In this document: positions 8,312-20,092 of the stretch, piece by piece | Layout: each line of letters opens with the position of its first letter | How positions within the stretch are numbered: the stretch's first letter is position 1 | Source: Streptococcus sp. 'caviae' | GTDB lineage: Bacteria; Bacillota; Bacilli; Lactobacillales; Streptococcaceae | Direction: 5' to 3' | DNA: 64,000 nt | NCBI RefSeq assembly: GCF_001937065.1 | Contig: NZ_MOWR01000003.1 | Coordinates: 124,001 to 188,000, forward strand | The notes under the pieces: generated by a model | The model's database searches: none | What the model was told of the DNA's origin: nothing | The model's input: the letters and a program-made list of their open reading frames with translations, nothing else | Program-made: the position numbers and the translations under genes

Positions 8312-10329
<2,018 letters not shown>

Positions 10330-10333
10330 TTAT

Positions 10334-10837
10334 ATGCTGCTTAAAAATTTTAATTTTTACGAAATACAGCTGGTGGATTATCCCAAACTATTTTCGGATG
10401 ATTTGATGGATGCATCGTCAGATAAAGTTTATTTTGCCGGAACAAACACTGCCTTTTCCCGTCTGACAGATGTATTTCATGATGTCAGTGACAGGGCAGA
10501 GGATATTTCTGATTATTTGACAATGGGCTACACAAATTTAACTGTGTACAAGCGGAATTTCTCGGTTTCTGATGATGGCTCGATGAGCAAATTTACCAAA
10601 CACTGTACCGCCTATTTTATAATCTTTAAGAGGAAGAACCGGTATTTTACAATTTTCCAGAAAGGCTGTCCTCAAAAGCTGGACAGCCTCATCAGTCAAT
10701 ATTTAGCAAAGTCTGCTAATTCCGAGAATCTAAAGAGTGAGCTTATCAGCCTTTTGCAGCAGATCAAAAAAGAAGTGAGTGCTGACAAACTGACAGTTAT
10801 CGGTTTTGAAGAATTAAAAAGTTATTTTTGGCATTAA
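10334..10837 (+). CDS. Hypothetical protein of the mevalonate operon
   Basis: A 167-residue soluble protein, not recognised. It is mixed alpha/beta by eye, with no signal peptide, membrane segment or cysteine-rich motif; the C-terminal third (about 120-150) is helical and charged. ATG 10334 is chosen because AAGGAG (10320-10325) lies eight bases upstream; the longer frame from 10298 overlaps fni. It ends at a strong convergent terminator, so it is probably co-transcribed with fni. Confidence 0.65.
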   Translation: MLLKNFNFYEIQLVDYPKLFSDDLMDASSDKVYFAGTNTAFSRLTDVFHDVSDRAEDISDYLTMGYTNLTVYKRNFSVSDDGSMSKFTKHCTAYFIIFKRKNRYFTIFQKGCPQKLDSLISQYLAKSANSENLKSELISLLQQIKKEVSADKLTVIGFEELKSYFWH

Positions 10838-10838
10838 A

Positions 10839-10873
10839 AAAAGTGAGTGACCTTTAAGTTTTCACTCACTTTT
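10839..10873. terminator. Bidirectional terminator
   Basis: AAAAGTGAGTGA (10839-10850) pairs perfectly with TCACTCACTTTT (10862-10873), with T tracts on both strands. It ends both the mevalonate operon and the hemolysin III operon. Confidence 0.88.
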
Positions 10874-10876
10874 GTT

Positions 10877-11533
10877 TTACAGCATGCAGTAGACGATAGC
10901 GATATACTGCAAAGCCGAAGCTAAAAGAATAAAGAGATGCCATATCATATGAAAATAGGGCTTCTTTTTAGCATAGAAGAAAGCACCGACTGTGTAAGAA
11001 AGTCCGCCGCCCAGCATCAAAAGCCAAAAGGCCAGGCCAGTCTTGCTGATGATAGCCGGAATGATAAAGATAACCAGCCAGCCCATCAGCAGATAAAGAA
11101 AGAGACTGAATTTGTCATTAATCTTTTTGGCAAAAATTTTATATAAAATACCAAAAATAGTTGTTCCCCACTGCAAAATAATAATAAGGTAACCCAGCCA
11201 GCCGCTGACCAGAGACAGGGCTACTGGCGTATAAGATCCAGCAATAGCGATATAAATCATGCTGTGGTCAATAATGCGCAGGATGTATTTCTGCGGCGAG
11301 TCATACTGCATGGAATGGTAGACGGTTGACGACAGGAACATTAAAAAGAGACTGATGACAAAAATAGACATGCCGACTGCAGCCTTTATTCCGTAAGATT
11401 GATAGCTGTAAATAGCAGTAATAGGCAGCAAAACGAGCATTATAGCAGCACCGACAGCATGGGTGACGCTGTTGGCGACCTCTTCGCCAAAACTCAGCTG
11501 TTTGCTTAATTTAAGTGTTTGAGCCGGACTCAT
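10877..11533 (-). CDS. Hemolysin III family membrane protein
   Basis: The 218-residue protein has seven hydrophobic segments and the PAQR/hemolysin III signatures: SSTVYHSM, the Asp in IIDHSMIYIAIAGSYTP, and a C-terminal HMIWH pair. Homologs are seven-helix membrane proteins; true hemolytic activity is not established for most of them. ATG 11533 has GAGGTGAT upstream and overlaps the DUF1836 gene by 23 bases, so the two form one operon. Confidence 0.88.
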   Translation of the reverse strand: MSPAQTLKLSKQLSFGEEVANSVTHAVGAAIMLVLLPITAIYSYQSYGIKAAVGMSIFVISLFLMFLSSTVYHSMQYDSPQKYILRIIDHSMIYIAIAGSYTPVALSLVSGWLGYLIIILQWGTTIFGILYKIFAKKINDKFSLFLYLLMGWLVIFIIPAIISKTGLAFWLLMLGGGLSYTVGAFFYAKKKPYFHMIWHLFILLASALQYIAIVYCML

Positions 11534-11972
11534 CTGTATCACCTCTTTTCAATTCTAAAACAAGCTGATGTGTCTGATGGTAGAGTTTCAGTGTCTGACA
11601 GGCGGAAATAATAACCGCCGGAACGTCCTCAGCACTGTCACCGTTCATGCAAGCAACAAAGTGATTGTAACTGGTTTCTGACTGCTGGTTAGCCGTCAGA
11701 ATTTCCAATGTTTGGCTGATTTCCTGAATGGCAAAGACATCCTTCAAACTGGTTATGACAATCAAACGAGCCAGCTGTTTACGGCTGTATTTTTTCTTGA
11801 CAGGCTTGTCAATGTGGCCGTGTTTGACATAATTGTTAATCATAGCTGCTGTCAGCCCTTTGTCATTTTGCGATGGGGAAAAGCTGGCTATCTGATTGAC
11901 ATACAGAAGAACCTGATCGAGATACAGATCCAGCTCCGGCAGCTCTTTCCATTGAGGATAGGAATAGATCAT
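11511..11972 (-). CDS. DUF1836 family protein
   Basis: The 153-residue protein matches DUF1836: YLDQVLLYVNQIASF, then a helix-turn-helix-like region AAMINNYVKHGHIDKP and KKKYSRKQLARLIVITSLK. The MerR-like layout suggests DNA binding, and it may control its own operon through the dyad at 11990-12014. It overlaps the hemolysin III gene downstream. Confidence 0.8.
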   Translation of the reverse strand: MIYSYPQWKELPELDLYLDQVLLYVNQIASFSPSQNDKGLTAAMINNYVKHGHIDKPVKKKYSRKQLARLIVITSLKDVFAIQEISQTLEILTANQQSETSYNHFVACMNGDSAEDVPAVIISACQTLKLYHQTHQLVLELKRGDTDESGSNT

Positions 11973-11989
11973 GAATTATCACCTTCAGT

Positions 11990-12014
11990 TAATCTAGTTT
12001 TCATAACTAGATTA
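11990..12014 (-). promoter_or_regulatory. Operator dyad of the DUF1836-hemolysin III operon
   Basis: TAATCTAGTT (11990-11999) and AACTAGATTA (12005-12014) form a perfect 10-bp dyad with a 5-base centre. It lies immediately downstream of a TATAAT -10 box read on the minus strand and just before the DUF1836 start, the usual place for a repressor site. Confidence 0.6.
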
Positions 12015-12119
12015 TATAATTATAAGAAATCATTGTCAAGAAAAAACTGCAGCTCTCTAAAAAGAAATACAGAAGAAAAAAGCAGTGTAGGAAGCTGACA
12101 GCAATTAGTTCCTTATTAA

Positions 12120-12345
12120 AGAGACAAAAGGCTAGGACAAAGGTCCTGCCTCCTTTAACTATTTAAGATATAGCAGTTTGACGCAGTGGCTGGGAGTAAG
12201 ATTTGTTGGCTGGGCAAACAAGTCTTACCCCTGCACAGTTCATTAGGTGCTTCAGTACCAATGAGCCACTGCTGATTGGAGGTGGGACGACAAAATCAAA
12301 ATCGTAATGTCATTACGATTTACCGATTTTTGTCCCACTCTCTTG
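12120..12345. repeat. Dispersed structured repeat, copy 3
   Basis: It fills most of the gap between the DUF1836 and mvaA genes. The three-way junction is conserved with copy 1: outer stem GCAGTGGCT (12183-12191) / AGCCACTGC (12264-12272), an arm around GTAAGATTTGTTGGC with its partner near 12213-12228, and an arm AGGTGCTTCAGTACC. A long hairpin bounded by GTGGGAC and GTCCCAC (about 12283-12338) follows and overlaps the end of mvaA. The outer stem shows a T-A to C-G compensatory change relative to copy 1. Confidence 0.65.
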
Positions 12346-13617
12346 ATCTCTGAGATTTTGTAAAATAATCTGCGCGGTTTCCAAGTTCAGATGCTTAGCC
12401 TTAAGAAGCTGAGAAACAAGAGTTGGAATTTCCTTTTCCTTGGCTCCGGCAAGCAGGGCCAAGGATTTAGCCTGCAGTTTCATGTGTCCTGCCTGAATAC
12501 CGGTGCTGGTAAGGGCCTTGAGTGCTGCAAAATTTTGTGCCAGTCCCACTGAAGAAATGACAGCTGCCAGTTCACGGGCGTTTGGATTGCCCAACAAGTC
12601 ATGAGCTGTCCGAACACTGGGATTGAGACCGATGGATCCGCCCTTGGTTGCAACAGGCAGAGGCAGAGTCAGAGAGCCTTTGAGAATTTGCTGTTTCTGA
12701 TCAAAAGTCCAAGCAGATAAGCCGCGGTACTGGCCGTCTTTAGCTGCATAGGTATGACCGCCTGCCTCTATGGCCCGCCAATCATTGCCGGTCGCCATCA
12801 CAACAGCGTCAATGCCATTGAAAATTCCCTTGTTGTGGGTGCTGGCCCGATAGCTGTCTATTCTCGCCAGTTGGCTTGCCAGTTCTATTTTATGGACCAA
12901 TGTCTGTGCCTTCGCCTTATCACGGCTGAGAAATCTAAGCTCCACCTGACAGCTTGCTGTGACTAGGGATTCTGTTGCGTAATTTGACAGGATTGCCATC
13001 AGCTGCTGGCCGCCGGATAATTCTTCCAGCGGCGGCATCAGGGCTTCCATCATGGTGTTAACCATATTGGCCCCCATGGCTTCCTGTGTGTCAACTGTCA
13101 GGTAAACAATAAGAAAGTCTTCTTTAATCTCTGCTGTCAAATCGCGCGCCCCCCCTCCGCGCTTGACGATAGAAGGGTAGGCCTCATCAGCCAGCTTCAA
13201 TAGCTGAGCTTTGTGGGCCAGAATGTCTTTTTGGGCTTGCTTGAGATCGGGAACCTGATAAAGTGCTGCTTGCCCAATCATCAGCCGGTCATGAATGACT
13301 GTTGTAAAGCCGCCTGAACGCTTGATGATTTTGGCCGCGAAGCTGGCAGCCGCAACAACAGAAGGCTCTTCAGTTACAAAGGGAACCTGATAATCCTTGC
13401 CATCAATGAGAAAGTCAGGCGCCAGAGCAAAGGGCAGAGAATGTGTTCCTACAACATTTTCGGCCATCTGATTGGCTGTTTCCAGCGGCAGCTGGCGGTT
13501 ATATTTCAAGTTGTCTATATTTTCAGAGCTGAGCAGCTGTTTTTCAGCCAGCAAATGGATCCGCTCCTGCAGGGACTTCTTCGAAAAACCTGTCCAATTT
13601 ACTTTGTCTTTAGTCAT
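12313..13617 (-). CDS. mvaA: Hydroxymethylglutaryl-CoA reductase, class II
   Basis: It reduces HMG-CoA to mevalonate. The 434-residue protein has class II motifs: EAMGANMVNTMMEAL, NKGIFNGIDAVV, ATGNDWRAIEAGGHTYA and the glycine-rich TKGGSIGLNPSVRTAHDLLG. The start is taken at ATG 13617, overlapping the end of mvaS by eight bases; a GTG at 13626 is also possible. The C-terminal end runs into the repeat at 12120-12345. It is co-transcribed with mvaS. Confidence 0.93.
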   Translation of the reverse strand: MTKDKVNWTGFSKKSLQERIHLLAEKQLLSSENIDNLKYNRQLPLETANQMAENVVGTHSLPFALAPDFLIDGKDYQVPFVTEEPSVVAAASFAAKIIKRSGGFTTVIHDRLMIGQAALYQVPDLKQAQKDILAHKAQLLKLADEAYPSIVKRGGGARDLTAEIKEDFLIVYLTVDTQEAMGANMVNTMMEALMPPLEELSGGQQLMAILSNYATESLVTASCQVELRFLSRDKAKAQTLVHKIELASQLARIDSYRASTHNKGIFNGIDAVVMATGNDWRAIEAGGHTYAAKDGQYRGLSAWTFDQKQQILKGSLTLPLPVATKGGSIGLNPSVRTAHDLLGNPNARELAAVISSVGLAQNFAALKALTSTGIQAGHMKLQAKSLALLAGAKEKEIPTLVSQLLKAKHLNLETAQIILQNLRDQESGTKIGKS

Positions 13618-14782
13618 TGATTTCACCGTAAATTCGCTGATGTTCTATGATTTCTTTAAGGGCAAAGCGACCCGTTTTGTAATGGTCAAAAGAAGCACTG
13701 CCGTTTTCATCTAAAGCAGCCTCTTCAAAGAACATCTTTTCATATTCTGCTACCGATAAGGGACTGCGCTGTGCGAGGCTTTCTAAACGATTGCTTGGTA
13801 ACTGTTCCTTAAAATCTTTAGCCAAGGTTCCTGTAAAGATTTCTGCGACAGCACCGCTGCCGTAGCTAAAGAGAGCAATGTTATCGCCGGCTTCTAACTG
13901 TTTGCTGTTTTCAAGCAGTGAAAGCAGCCCCAAAAAAAGAGAACCTGTATAGATGTTTCCGATCTGCCGGCTGTACAGGATAGAGGCTTCAAAATTGGCG
14001 CGTAGTTTTTCCTGTGCGGCGCTTGGCAACGTTTTGTCCATGATTTTATTGAAACCTTTGAGAGCCAGCTTTGGAAAGGGCAGGTGGAAACAAAAGGCTG
14101 CAAAATCAGCCAAAGAGGTGTCAAAGCGTTTCTGGTACTCTGTCCAGGTTGTTTTCAGCATATCCAGATACTGTTTGGTAGAATAGATGCCATTAACATA
14201 AGGTGTCGTTGAATAATTAGGCCGCCAGAAATCCATAATATCACGCGTCTGAGCCAGTATTTCATCATGAAGGATCAAAATTCTCGGGTCTTTTTTGACC
14301 AGCATGGCAATACTGCCTGCCCCTTGAGTTGATTCACCGGGAGTATTGATCCCATATTTAGCAATGTCGCTGGCCAGAACGAGCACTCGCGACTGGGGGT
14401 GCTTCTCAACATGGAGTTTGGCATAATTAAGAGCCGCAGTAGCACTGTAACAAGCTTCTTTCATTTCAATACTGCGGGCAAAAGGCTGAATGCCCAGCAG
14501 CTGATGAACATAGACGGCAGCTGCCTTGCTTTGATCAACACTTGACTCAGTTGCCACAATGACCATATCAATCAGTTCTTTGTCTTCATCTGTTAAAATC
14601 TCCTCAGCAGCAGAAGCGGCCAGAGTGATGATGTCATCTGTAATAGGAGCAATACTGAGTGCGTCAAGCATGAGCCCCTTGCTGAATTTATCGGGATCTT
14701 CACCGCGAGCTGCGGCTAAGTCTTTCATTTTCAAGACATATTGGCTGGTTGCAAAACCAATTTTATCAATTCCAATTGTCAT
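13610..14782 (-). CDS. mvaS: Hydroxymethylglutaryl-CoA synthase
   Basis: It condenses acetyl-CoA with acetoacetyl-CoA. The 390-residue thiolase-fold protein has the catalytic residues Glu79 (VATES), Cys111 (KEACYSATAAL) and His233 (CFHLPFP) at the positions known from gram-positive HMG-CoA synthases. ATG 14782 has AGAAGGA upstream; the frame to 14881 is extra. It is the first gene of the mvaS-mvaA operon, divergent from thyA. Confidence 0.95.
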   Translation of the reverse strand: MTIGIDKIGFATSQYVLKMKDLAAARGEDPDKFSKGLMLDALSIAPITDDIITLAASAAEEILTDEDKELIDMVIVATESSVDQSKAAAVYVHQLLGIQPFARSIEMKEACYSATAALNYAKLHVEKHPQSRVLVLASDIAKYGINTPGESTQGAGSIAMLVKKDPRILILHDEILAQTRDIMDFWRPNYSTTPYVNGIYSTKQYLDMLKTTWTEYQKRFDTSLADFAAFCFHLPFPKLALKGFNKIMDKTLPSAAQEKLRANFEASILYSRQIGNIYTGSLFLGLLSLLENSKQLEAGDNIALFSYGSGAVAEIFTGTLAKDFKEQLPSNRLESLAQRSPLSVAEYEKMFFEEAALDENGSASFDHYKTGRFALKEIIEHQRIYGEIND

Positions 14783-14985
14783 AGATATTCCTTCTTTTCT
14801 TTTTATGATTTTTTTGTAAAATGTCATAGTTATTTTATCACAATTTAAAATAAAATTAACGAATAAACTTTTTAGAATCAAATTAAAAAACGTTTCATGT
14901 TTAATAGTCCACGGAAAGACTATTTTCTGCTATAATATTTCATAAAAGAAATTCAACCATGGATTTCTATAGAGAGAGGAAAGCT

Positions 14986-15825
14986 ATGACCAAGGCAGAT
15001 CTTATTTTTAAGGAAAATATCAAAAAAATTTTAGACACGGGCGCTTGGAGCGAGCAGGCGCGGCCCAAGTATAAGAATGGGCAAACAGCCAATTCTAAAT
15101 ACATCACAGGTTCCTTTGCGGAGTATGATTTGGCAAATGGGGAATTCCCCATTACTACTTTGCGGCCGATTGCGATTAAGTCAGCCATCAAAGAAGTCTT
15201 TTGGATTTATCAGGATCAAACCAATGATTTGTCTGTTTTAAATGATAAATACGGTGTCAACTATTGGAATGACTGGGAAGTCGAAAATACTGGAACCATC
15301 GGCGAGCGCTACGGTGCGATTGTTAAAAAGCACGATATCATGACTAAAATTCTCAAACAGCTGGCTGAAAATCCTTGGAATCGCCGTAATGTCATCAGTC
15401 TTTGGGATTATGAAGCTTTTGAAAAAACAGCTGGGCTTCTTCCCTGTGCTTTCCAGACCATGTTTGATGTCCGCCGTGTCGGCGAGGATATTTATCTGGA
15501 TGCAACCCTAACTCAGCGCTCCAATGATATGCTGGTTGCCCACCATATCAACGCTATGCAGTATGTGGCTCTGCAAATGATGATTGCCAAACACTTTGGC
15601 TGGAAAGTTGGCAAATTTTTCTATTTTGTCAACAACCTTCATATCTATGATAATCAGTTTGAGCAAGCCAAGGAGCTTTTGAGCCGTGAGCCGTCAGATT
15701 GCCAGCCTCGATTAGTGCTGAATGTTCCTGACAAGACTGACTTCTTTGATATCAAGCCTGAGGATTTTGAGCTGATCGATTACAGTCCGGTCAAACCGCA
15801 ACTGAAGTTTGATTTGGCTATCTAA
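14986..15825 (+). CDS. thyA: Thymidylate synthase
   Basis: It methylates dUMP to dTMP using methylenetetrahydrofolate. The 279-residue protein has the catalytic Cys154 in [31 protein letters not shown] and the C-terminal [18 protein letters not shown] 14986 follows GAGAGGAAAG; the upstream ATG 14959 lacks a site. folA follows 83 bases later and regenerates tetrahydrofolate consumed by ThyA. Confidence 0.96.
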   Translation: MTKADLIFKENIKKILDTGAWSEQARPKYKNGQTANSKYITGSFAEYDLANGEFPITTLRPIAIKSAIKEVFWIYQDQTNDLSVLNDKYGVNYWNDWEVENTGTIGERYGAIVKKHDIMTKILKQLAENPWNRRNVISLWDYEAFEKTAGLLPCAFQTMFDVRRVGEDIYLDATLTQRSNDMLVAHHINAMQYVALQMMIAKHFGWKVGKFFYFVNNLHIYDNQFEQAKELLSREPSDCQPRLVLNVPDKTDFFDIKPEDFELIDYSPVKPQLKFDLAI

Positions 15826-15908
15826 AGCGGCAGATAAATTTTTTCTGAGCTTTTTTTAATAAATTTTGTTAAAATAAAAGAAATGAAAATAAAAGGTAAT
15901 CTGTAAAA

Positions 15909-16406
15909 ATGACAAAAAAAATAATTGCCATTTGGGCAGAAGATGAAAATGGTTTGATTGGTGCAGATGGCAGGCTCCCCTGGCATCTGCCCAAGGAGCT
16001 GAAGCATTTTAAAGAAACAACAACAGGGCATGCACTTTTAATGGGGCGTGTCACTTTTGATGGGATGAAGCGCCGCATTCTTCCTAACCGTGAAACCATC
16101 ATTCTGACAAGGGATGAAAATTTTCAGGCAGAAGGTGTCAAGGCCCTCAACAGTCTGGAAGAAGTTCTGGCTTGGTTTAATCATCAGGACAAAAATCTTT
16201 ATGTTGTCGGCGGTGCCAGTATTTATAAGGTTTTTGAGAATTATTACGATGAACTTATCAGAACCAAGGTTCACGGAAGGTTTTCAGGAGACACCTATTT
16301 CCCGGATCTGAATTGGTCTGGCTTTAAACAGACGGCAAGCACAGATTTTGACAGTGATGATAAAAATGCCTATCCTTTTACGATTACTGTCTGGCAAAAA
16401 AAGTAG
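15909..16406 (+). CDS. folA: Dihydrofolate reductase
   Basis: It reduces dihydrofolate with NADPH. The 165-residue protein has IWAEDENGLIGADGRLPWHLP at the N-terminus with the substrate-binding acidic/Trp loop, HALLMGRVTF, and VVGGASIYKVF with the glycine pair. It lies between thyA and clpX, as in other streptococci, and is followed after 21 bases by a small hydrophobic ORF. Confidence 0.95.
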   Translation: MTKKIIAIWAEDENGLIGADGRLPWHLPKELKHFKETTTGHALLMGRVTFDGMKRRILPNRETIILTRDENFQAEGVKALNSLEEVLAWFNHQDKNLYVVGGASIYKVFENYYDELIRTKVHGRFSGDTYFPDLNWSGFKQTASTDFDSDDKNAYPFTITVWQKK

Positions 16407-16427
16407 CAAGGAGATTTTCCTGAGATT

Positions 16428-16598
16428 ATGCAAAGAAGTATTTTTGGGGTGTTTACTGCCTTTTTGTTTGTGATTTGTATCTTATGCGCAATTCCTGCGT
16501 TTAGGAAAAATCGCTACGGTTTGGGAATATTTTTCCTGCTGAATGCTTTTACAAATATCGTGAATACCATTCATGCTTTTTATGGAACCCTGTTTTAA
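16428..16598 (+). CDS. Small hydrophobic protein between folA and clpX (56 residues)
   Basis: ATG 16428, with AAGGAG at 16408-16413, opens a 56-codon frame: MQRSIFGVFTAFLFVICILC, then a short basic loop (FRKNRYG) and a second hydrophobic stretch (LGIFFLLNAFTNIVN). This gives two membrane segments with the connecting loop probably cytoplasmic. A similar short ORF sits here in S. mutans (SMU.948c, as I recall). The function is unknown. The packed spacing suggests co-transcription with folA and clpX. Confidence 0.7.
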   Translation: MQRSIFGVFTAFLFVICILCAIPAFRKNRYGLGIFFLLNAFTNIVNTIHAFYGTLF

Positions 16599-16624
16599 AA
16601 AGAGATTAGAAATTAGAGGAAGAA

Positions 16625-17857
16625 ATGGCTGGAAATAGAACGAATGATGTCACAGTTCACTGTTCATTCTGTGGCAAAAATCAAGATGAAGTTAAAAAAA
16701 TCATTGCAGGCAACGGTGTGTTCATCTGCAATGAATGTGTTGAATTATCTCAGGAAATTATCCGCGAAGAGTTAGCAGAAGAAGTTCTGGCTGATCTTAC
16801 CGAAGTGCCAAAACCTAAGGAACTCTTAGAAATTTTGGACAGCTATGTCATCGGACAGGATCGTGCTAAACGTGCCTTGGCTGTTGCGGTTTACAACCAT
16901 TATAAGCCCATCAGTTTCACAGAAAGTCAGGAAGATCAGGATGTTGACCTACAAAAGTCCAACATTCTCATGATTGGCCCGACAGGTTCCGGAAAGACTT
17001 TTTTGGCTCAGACTTTGGCCAAAAGTCTCAATGTTCCCTTTGCTATTGCAGATGCCACTGCCTTAACTGAGGCCGGTTATGTGGGTGAGGATGTTGAAAA
17101 TATTCTGCTGAAATTAATTCAGGCTGCTGACTATAATGTGGAGCGTGCAGAACGCGGTATTATCTATGTCGATGAAATTGACAAGATTGCCAAAAAAGGT
17201 GAAAATGTTTCAATTACCCGCGATGTTTCAGGCGAAGGTGTTCAGCAGGCTCTGCTAAAAATCATTGAAGGAACGGTTGCCAGTGTTCCGCCGCAAGGCG
17301 GCCGCAAGCACCCGCAGCAGGAAATGATTCAGATCAATACCAAGAATATTCTCTTTATCGTCGGCGGTGCTTTTGATGGAATCGAAGATATCGTTAAGCA
17401 GCGCTTAGGAGAAAAGATTATCGGTTTCGGGCAAAATAATAAAAAGGTTGATGACAAGTCATCCTACATGCAAGAGATTATTTCTGAGGACATTCAAAAA
17501 TTCGGTCTGATTCCCGAGTTTATCGGCCGCCTGCCGGTTTTAGCAGCTCTTGAACAGCTGACGGTTGATGATTTGGTTAAGATTCTGACAGAACCTAAGA
17601 ATGCTTTAGTTAAGCAGTATAAGACCCTTCTGTCTTATGACGGCGTTGAGCTCGAATTTGATCAAGATGCTCTGGAAGCCATTGCTCAAAAGGCCATTGA
17701 GCGTAAAACGGGTGCGCGGGGACTGCGGTCAATTATCGAGGAAACCATGCTGGATTTGATGTTTGAAATTCCAAGTCAGGAAGATGTGACCTGTGTTCGC
17801 ATTACCAAAGAAGCTGTTGAGGGAACAGACAAACCGATTCTTGAGACAGCTTCCTAA
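16625..17857 (+). CDS. clpX: ATP-dependent Clp protease ATP-binding subunit ClpX
   Basis: AAA+ unfoldase that feeds ClpP. The 410-residue protein has an N-terminal zinc-binding domain with Cys13, Cys16, Cys35 and Cys38, Walker A GPTGSGKT, Walker B YVDEIDK and a sensor-2 GARGLRS. ATG 16625 follows AGAGGAAGAA. engB begins nine bases after its stop, the usual clpX-engB pair. Confidence 0.97.
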   Translation: MAGNRTNDVTVHCSFCGKNQDEVKKIIAGNGVFICNECVELSQEIIREELAEEVLADLTEVPKPKELLEILDSYVIGQDRAKRALAVAVYNHYKPISFTESQEDQDVDLQKSNILMIGPTGSGKTFLAQTLAKSLNVPFAIADATALTEAGYVGEDVENILLKLIQAADYNVERAERGIIYVDEIDKIAKKGENVSITRDVSGEGVQQALLKIIEGTVASVPPQGGRKHPQQEMIQINTKNILFIVGGAFDGIEDIVKQRLGEKIIGFGQNNKKVDDKSSYMQEIISEDIQKFGLIPEFIGRLPVLAALEQLTVDDLVKILTEPKNALVKQYKTLLSYDGVELEFDQDALEAIAQKAIERKTGARGLRSIIEETMLDLMFEIPSQEDVTCVRITKEAVEGTDKPILETAS

Positions 17858-17866
17858 GGAGATCGT

Positions 17867-18460
17867 ATGAGTGAAATTTTAAATACCCATAAGGCCTCTC
17901 TTCTTTTGAGTGCAGCAAATAAGTCTCATTATCCGCAGGATGAGCTGCCGGAAGTAGCTCTGGCCGGGCGTTCAAATGTGGGTAAATCCAGTTTTATCAA
18001 TACGCTTCTAGGACGGAAAAATCTTGCCAGAACTTCCGGCAAACCCGGCAAAACCCAGCTGCTCAATTTTTATAATATTGATGATAAACTGCGTTTTGTA
18101 GATGTTCCGGGTTACGGCTATGCTAAGGTTTCCAAAGCTGAGCGTGCCAAATGGGGAAAAATGATTGAAGAATACCTGATCAGCCGCGATAATTTGCGGG
18201 CGGTGGTCAGCTTGGTTGATTTTCGTCATGATCCCAGTGCGGACGATGTTCAAATGTACGAGTTTCTCAAATACTATGACATCCCGGTCATTTTGGTTGC
18301 TACAAAAGCTGATAAAGTCCCCCGCGGCAAATGGAACAAGCATGAAGCGGCGATAAAAAAGAAACTGGACTTTGATAAGCTTGATCAGTTCATTATTTTT
18401 TCATCCGTTGACCGCACCGGTCTGGATGCATCCTGGGACAGTATTTTGGAGCACTTATAA
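17867..18460 (+). CDS. engB: Ribosome biogenesis GTPase EngB/YsxC
   Basis: GTPase needed for 50S subunit assembly. The 197-residue protein has G1 [10 protein letters not shown]3 DVPGYG, G4 ATKADK and G5 SSVD. It overlaps nothing and is followed by a terminator at 18474. ATG 17867 lies after AAGGAGATC. Confidence 0.96.
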   Translation: MSEILNTHKASLLLSAANKSHYPQDELPEVALAGRSNVGKSSFINTLLGRKNLARTSGKPGKTQLLNFYNIDDKLRFVDVPGYGYAKVSKAERAKWGKMIEEYLISRDNLRAVVSLVDFRHDPSADDVQMYEFLKYYDIPVILVATKADKVPRGKWNKHEAAIKKKLDFDKLDQFIIFSSVDRTGLDASWDSILEHL

Positions 18461-18473
18461 ACTTTTAGCAAAG

Positions 18474-18517
18474 ACAGCTCAGAAAAGCAGAATTGCTTTC
18501 TTCTGAACTGTTTTTTT
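18474..18517 (+). terminator. Terminator of the clpX-engB operon
   Basis: An imperfect stem starting ACAGCTCAGAA and returning as TTCTGAACTGT, ending in seven T residues. Confidence 0.75.
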
Positions 18518-18574
18518 GTCTTTAAAGCGTTTAAACGATGTTTGAAGGCGCTAGATAATTCATAATTCAATCAT

Positions 18575-18603
18575 TTGACCTCCCAGGTTGTCTAAGATAG
18601 AAT
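18575..18603 (+). promoter_or_regulatory. Promoter of the NADH oxidase/peroxidase gene
   Basis: TTGACC (18575-18580), a 17-base spacer and TAGAAT (18598-18603), 38 bases before the ATG. Confidence 0.6.
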
Positions 18604-18641
18604 GAAAGCGTACCATAAAGGTAACTAAGGAGGTAAAACCT

Positions 18642-20009
18642 ATGGACAATCAAAAAGTTATTATTGTCGGAGCTTCACATGGTGGGCACGAATCTGCTAT
18701 AGAATTATTAGACCGGTATCCTGAAAGTGAGGTCACTATCTACGAAGCAGGGGACTTTGTTTCCTTTATGTCCTGTGGAATGGAGCTTTATCTAAAAGAT
18801 GAAGTAACGGCCAAAGACGATGTGCGTAATTTTGCACCGGCTGATTTAGAAAAACGAGGCGGAAAAATTTTTAACAACCACCGAGTTACTGCTATTAACG
18901 CCGATAAAAAAACGGTTACTGTCACTGACACAAAAACCGAGCAGGAAAAAGAAGCAGCCTATGACAAGCTCATTTTGAGTTCCGGTGTTAAGCCGGCCGT
19001 GATTCCTGTTGAAGGAAACGACCTTGACAATATTTACCTGATGCGCGGCTATGATTGGGCGACCAAAATTAAGTCTGCTCTGGAATCAGATGCTGTTCAG
19101 AATGTGGTTGTTGTGGGAGCCGGCTATATCGGATTGGAAGCAACAGATGTCTTTGCCGGTGCCGGAAAGAATGTCACATTGATAGATGTTATCGACCGCC
19201 CTCTGGGAACTTATTTGAATCCAGAATTGGTTGATATTTTAGAGCCGGAATTTGAAAAAAATGGTGTCAACTTATGCATGGGTGCTAAGATTGAACAGTT
19301 TGAGGGCAGCGGCAAGGTTGAAAGGGTGGTAACGGATAAGGGCACTATTGAGGCTGATCTTGTTATTGTTGCTACCGGTGTCAAACCTAACACAGACTGG
19401 CTGCAGGGAACGGTAGATTTAGAAGACGGCGGCTTTATCAAGGTAGATGAGTATTTTAGAACCAATCTTCCGGATGTTTATGCTATCGGCGATGCTGTTT
19501 TACCTCTGTCTATTCCAGCCGGCAAACGCCTGCCAATCGCTTTAGCAACAACGGCCCGCCGCGAAGCTCAGTATTTGGTCCAACATATTTTTGAAGCTAA
19601 ACCGCATCAAGCCTTTGCCGGTGTCGTTGGTTCCTCTGCCTTGAGTCTGTTTGATTATCAGTTCGCAGCCAGCGGTTTGAATGCTTTTTCAGCCCAAAAA
19701 TGTGACCTACCCTTTAAAACGAGTTTTTATGAAGACCGTTTACGTCCGGCTTATATTCCTGATGCCAGCAATCCTAAAGTTTATGTCAGCTTGACATTTA
19801 ACCCATTGACGCATCAGCTTCTGGGCGGTGCAGTTTTATCCAAATATGATGTGACAGCGCAGGGCAATGTCTTATCACTGGCTATCGGTCATAAGATGAC
19901 CTTAGAAGATTTAGCGCAGGCTGATTTCTTCTTCCAACCGGGCTTTGACCGTCAGTGGAGCTTGCTTAATCTGGCTGCTCAGCAGGCTCTTAATCTGGCA
20001 CGCTTTTAA
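18642..20009 (+). CDS. FAD-dependent NADH oxidase/NADH peroxidase family protein
   Basis: The 455-residue flavoprotein has an N-terminal dinucleotide fold (VIIVGASHGGHESA), a redox-active Cys45 in SFMSCGMELYL, a second NAD fold (VVVVGAGYIGLEA) and a flavin segment VYAIGDAV. A single active-site Cys able to form Cys-SOH is common to water-forming NADH oxidase and NADH peroxidase, and the sequence does not separate them cleanly. It would consume O2 or H2O2 while regenerating NAD+. It is a single gene with its own promoter and terminator. Confidence 0.85.
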   Translation: MDNQKVIIVGASHGGHESAIELLDRYPESEVTIYEAGDFVSFMSCGMELYLKDEVTAKDDVRNFAPADLEKRGGKIFNNHRVTAINADKKTVTVTDTKTEQEKEAAYDKLILSSGVKPAVIPVEGNDLDNIYLMRGYDWATKIKSALESDAVQNVVVVGAGYIGLEATDVFAGAGKNVTLIDVIDRPLGTYLNPELVDILEPEFEKNGVNLCMGAKIEQFEGSGKVERVVTDKGTIEADLVIVATGVKPNTDWLQGTVDLEDGGFIKVDEYFRTNLPDVYAIGDAVLPLSIPAGKRLPIALATTARREAQYLVQHIFEAKPHQAFAGVVGSSALSLFDYQFAASGLNAFSAQKCDLPFKTSFYEDRLRPAYIPDASNPKVYVSLTFNPLTHQLLGGAVLSKYDVTAQGNVLSLAIGHKMTLEDLAQADFFFQPGFDRQWSLLNLAAQQALNLARF

Positions 20010-20022
20010 TCTGACTGATAGT

Positions 20023-20058
20023 AAAAACGATAGCAAGCATTTGATTGCTATCGTTTTT
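20023..20058 (+). terminator. Terminator of the NADH oxidase/peroxidase gene
   Basis: Perfect 14-bp stem AAAAACGATAGCAA (20023-20036) / TTGCTATCGTTTTT (20045-20058). Confidence 0.88.
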
Positions 20059-20092
20059 GTATGTCATTTAAAGAAAAAGGTTCAGAATCTGG

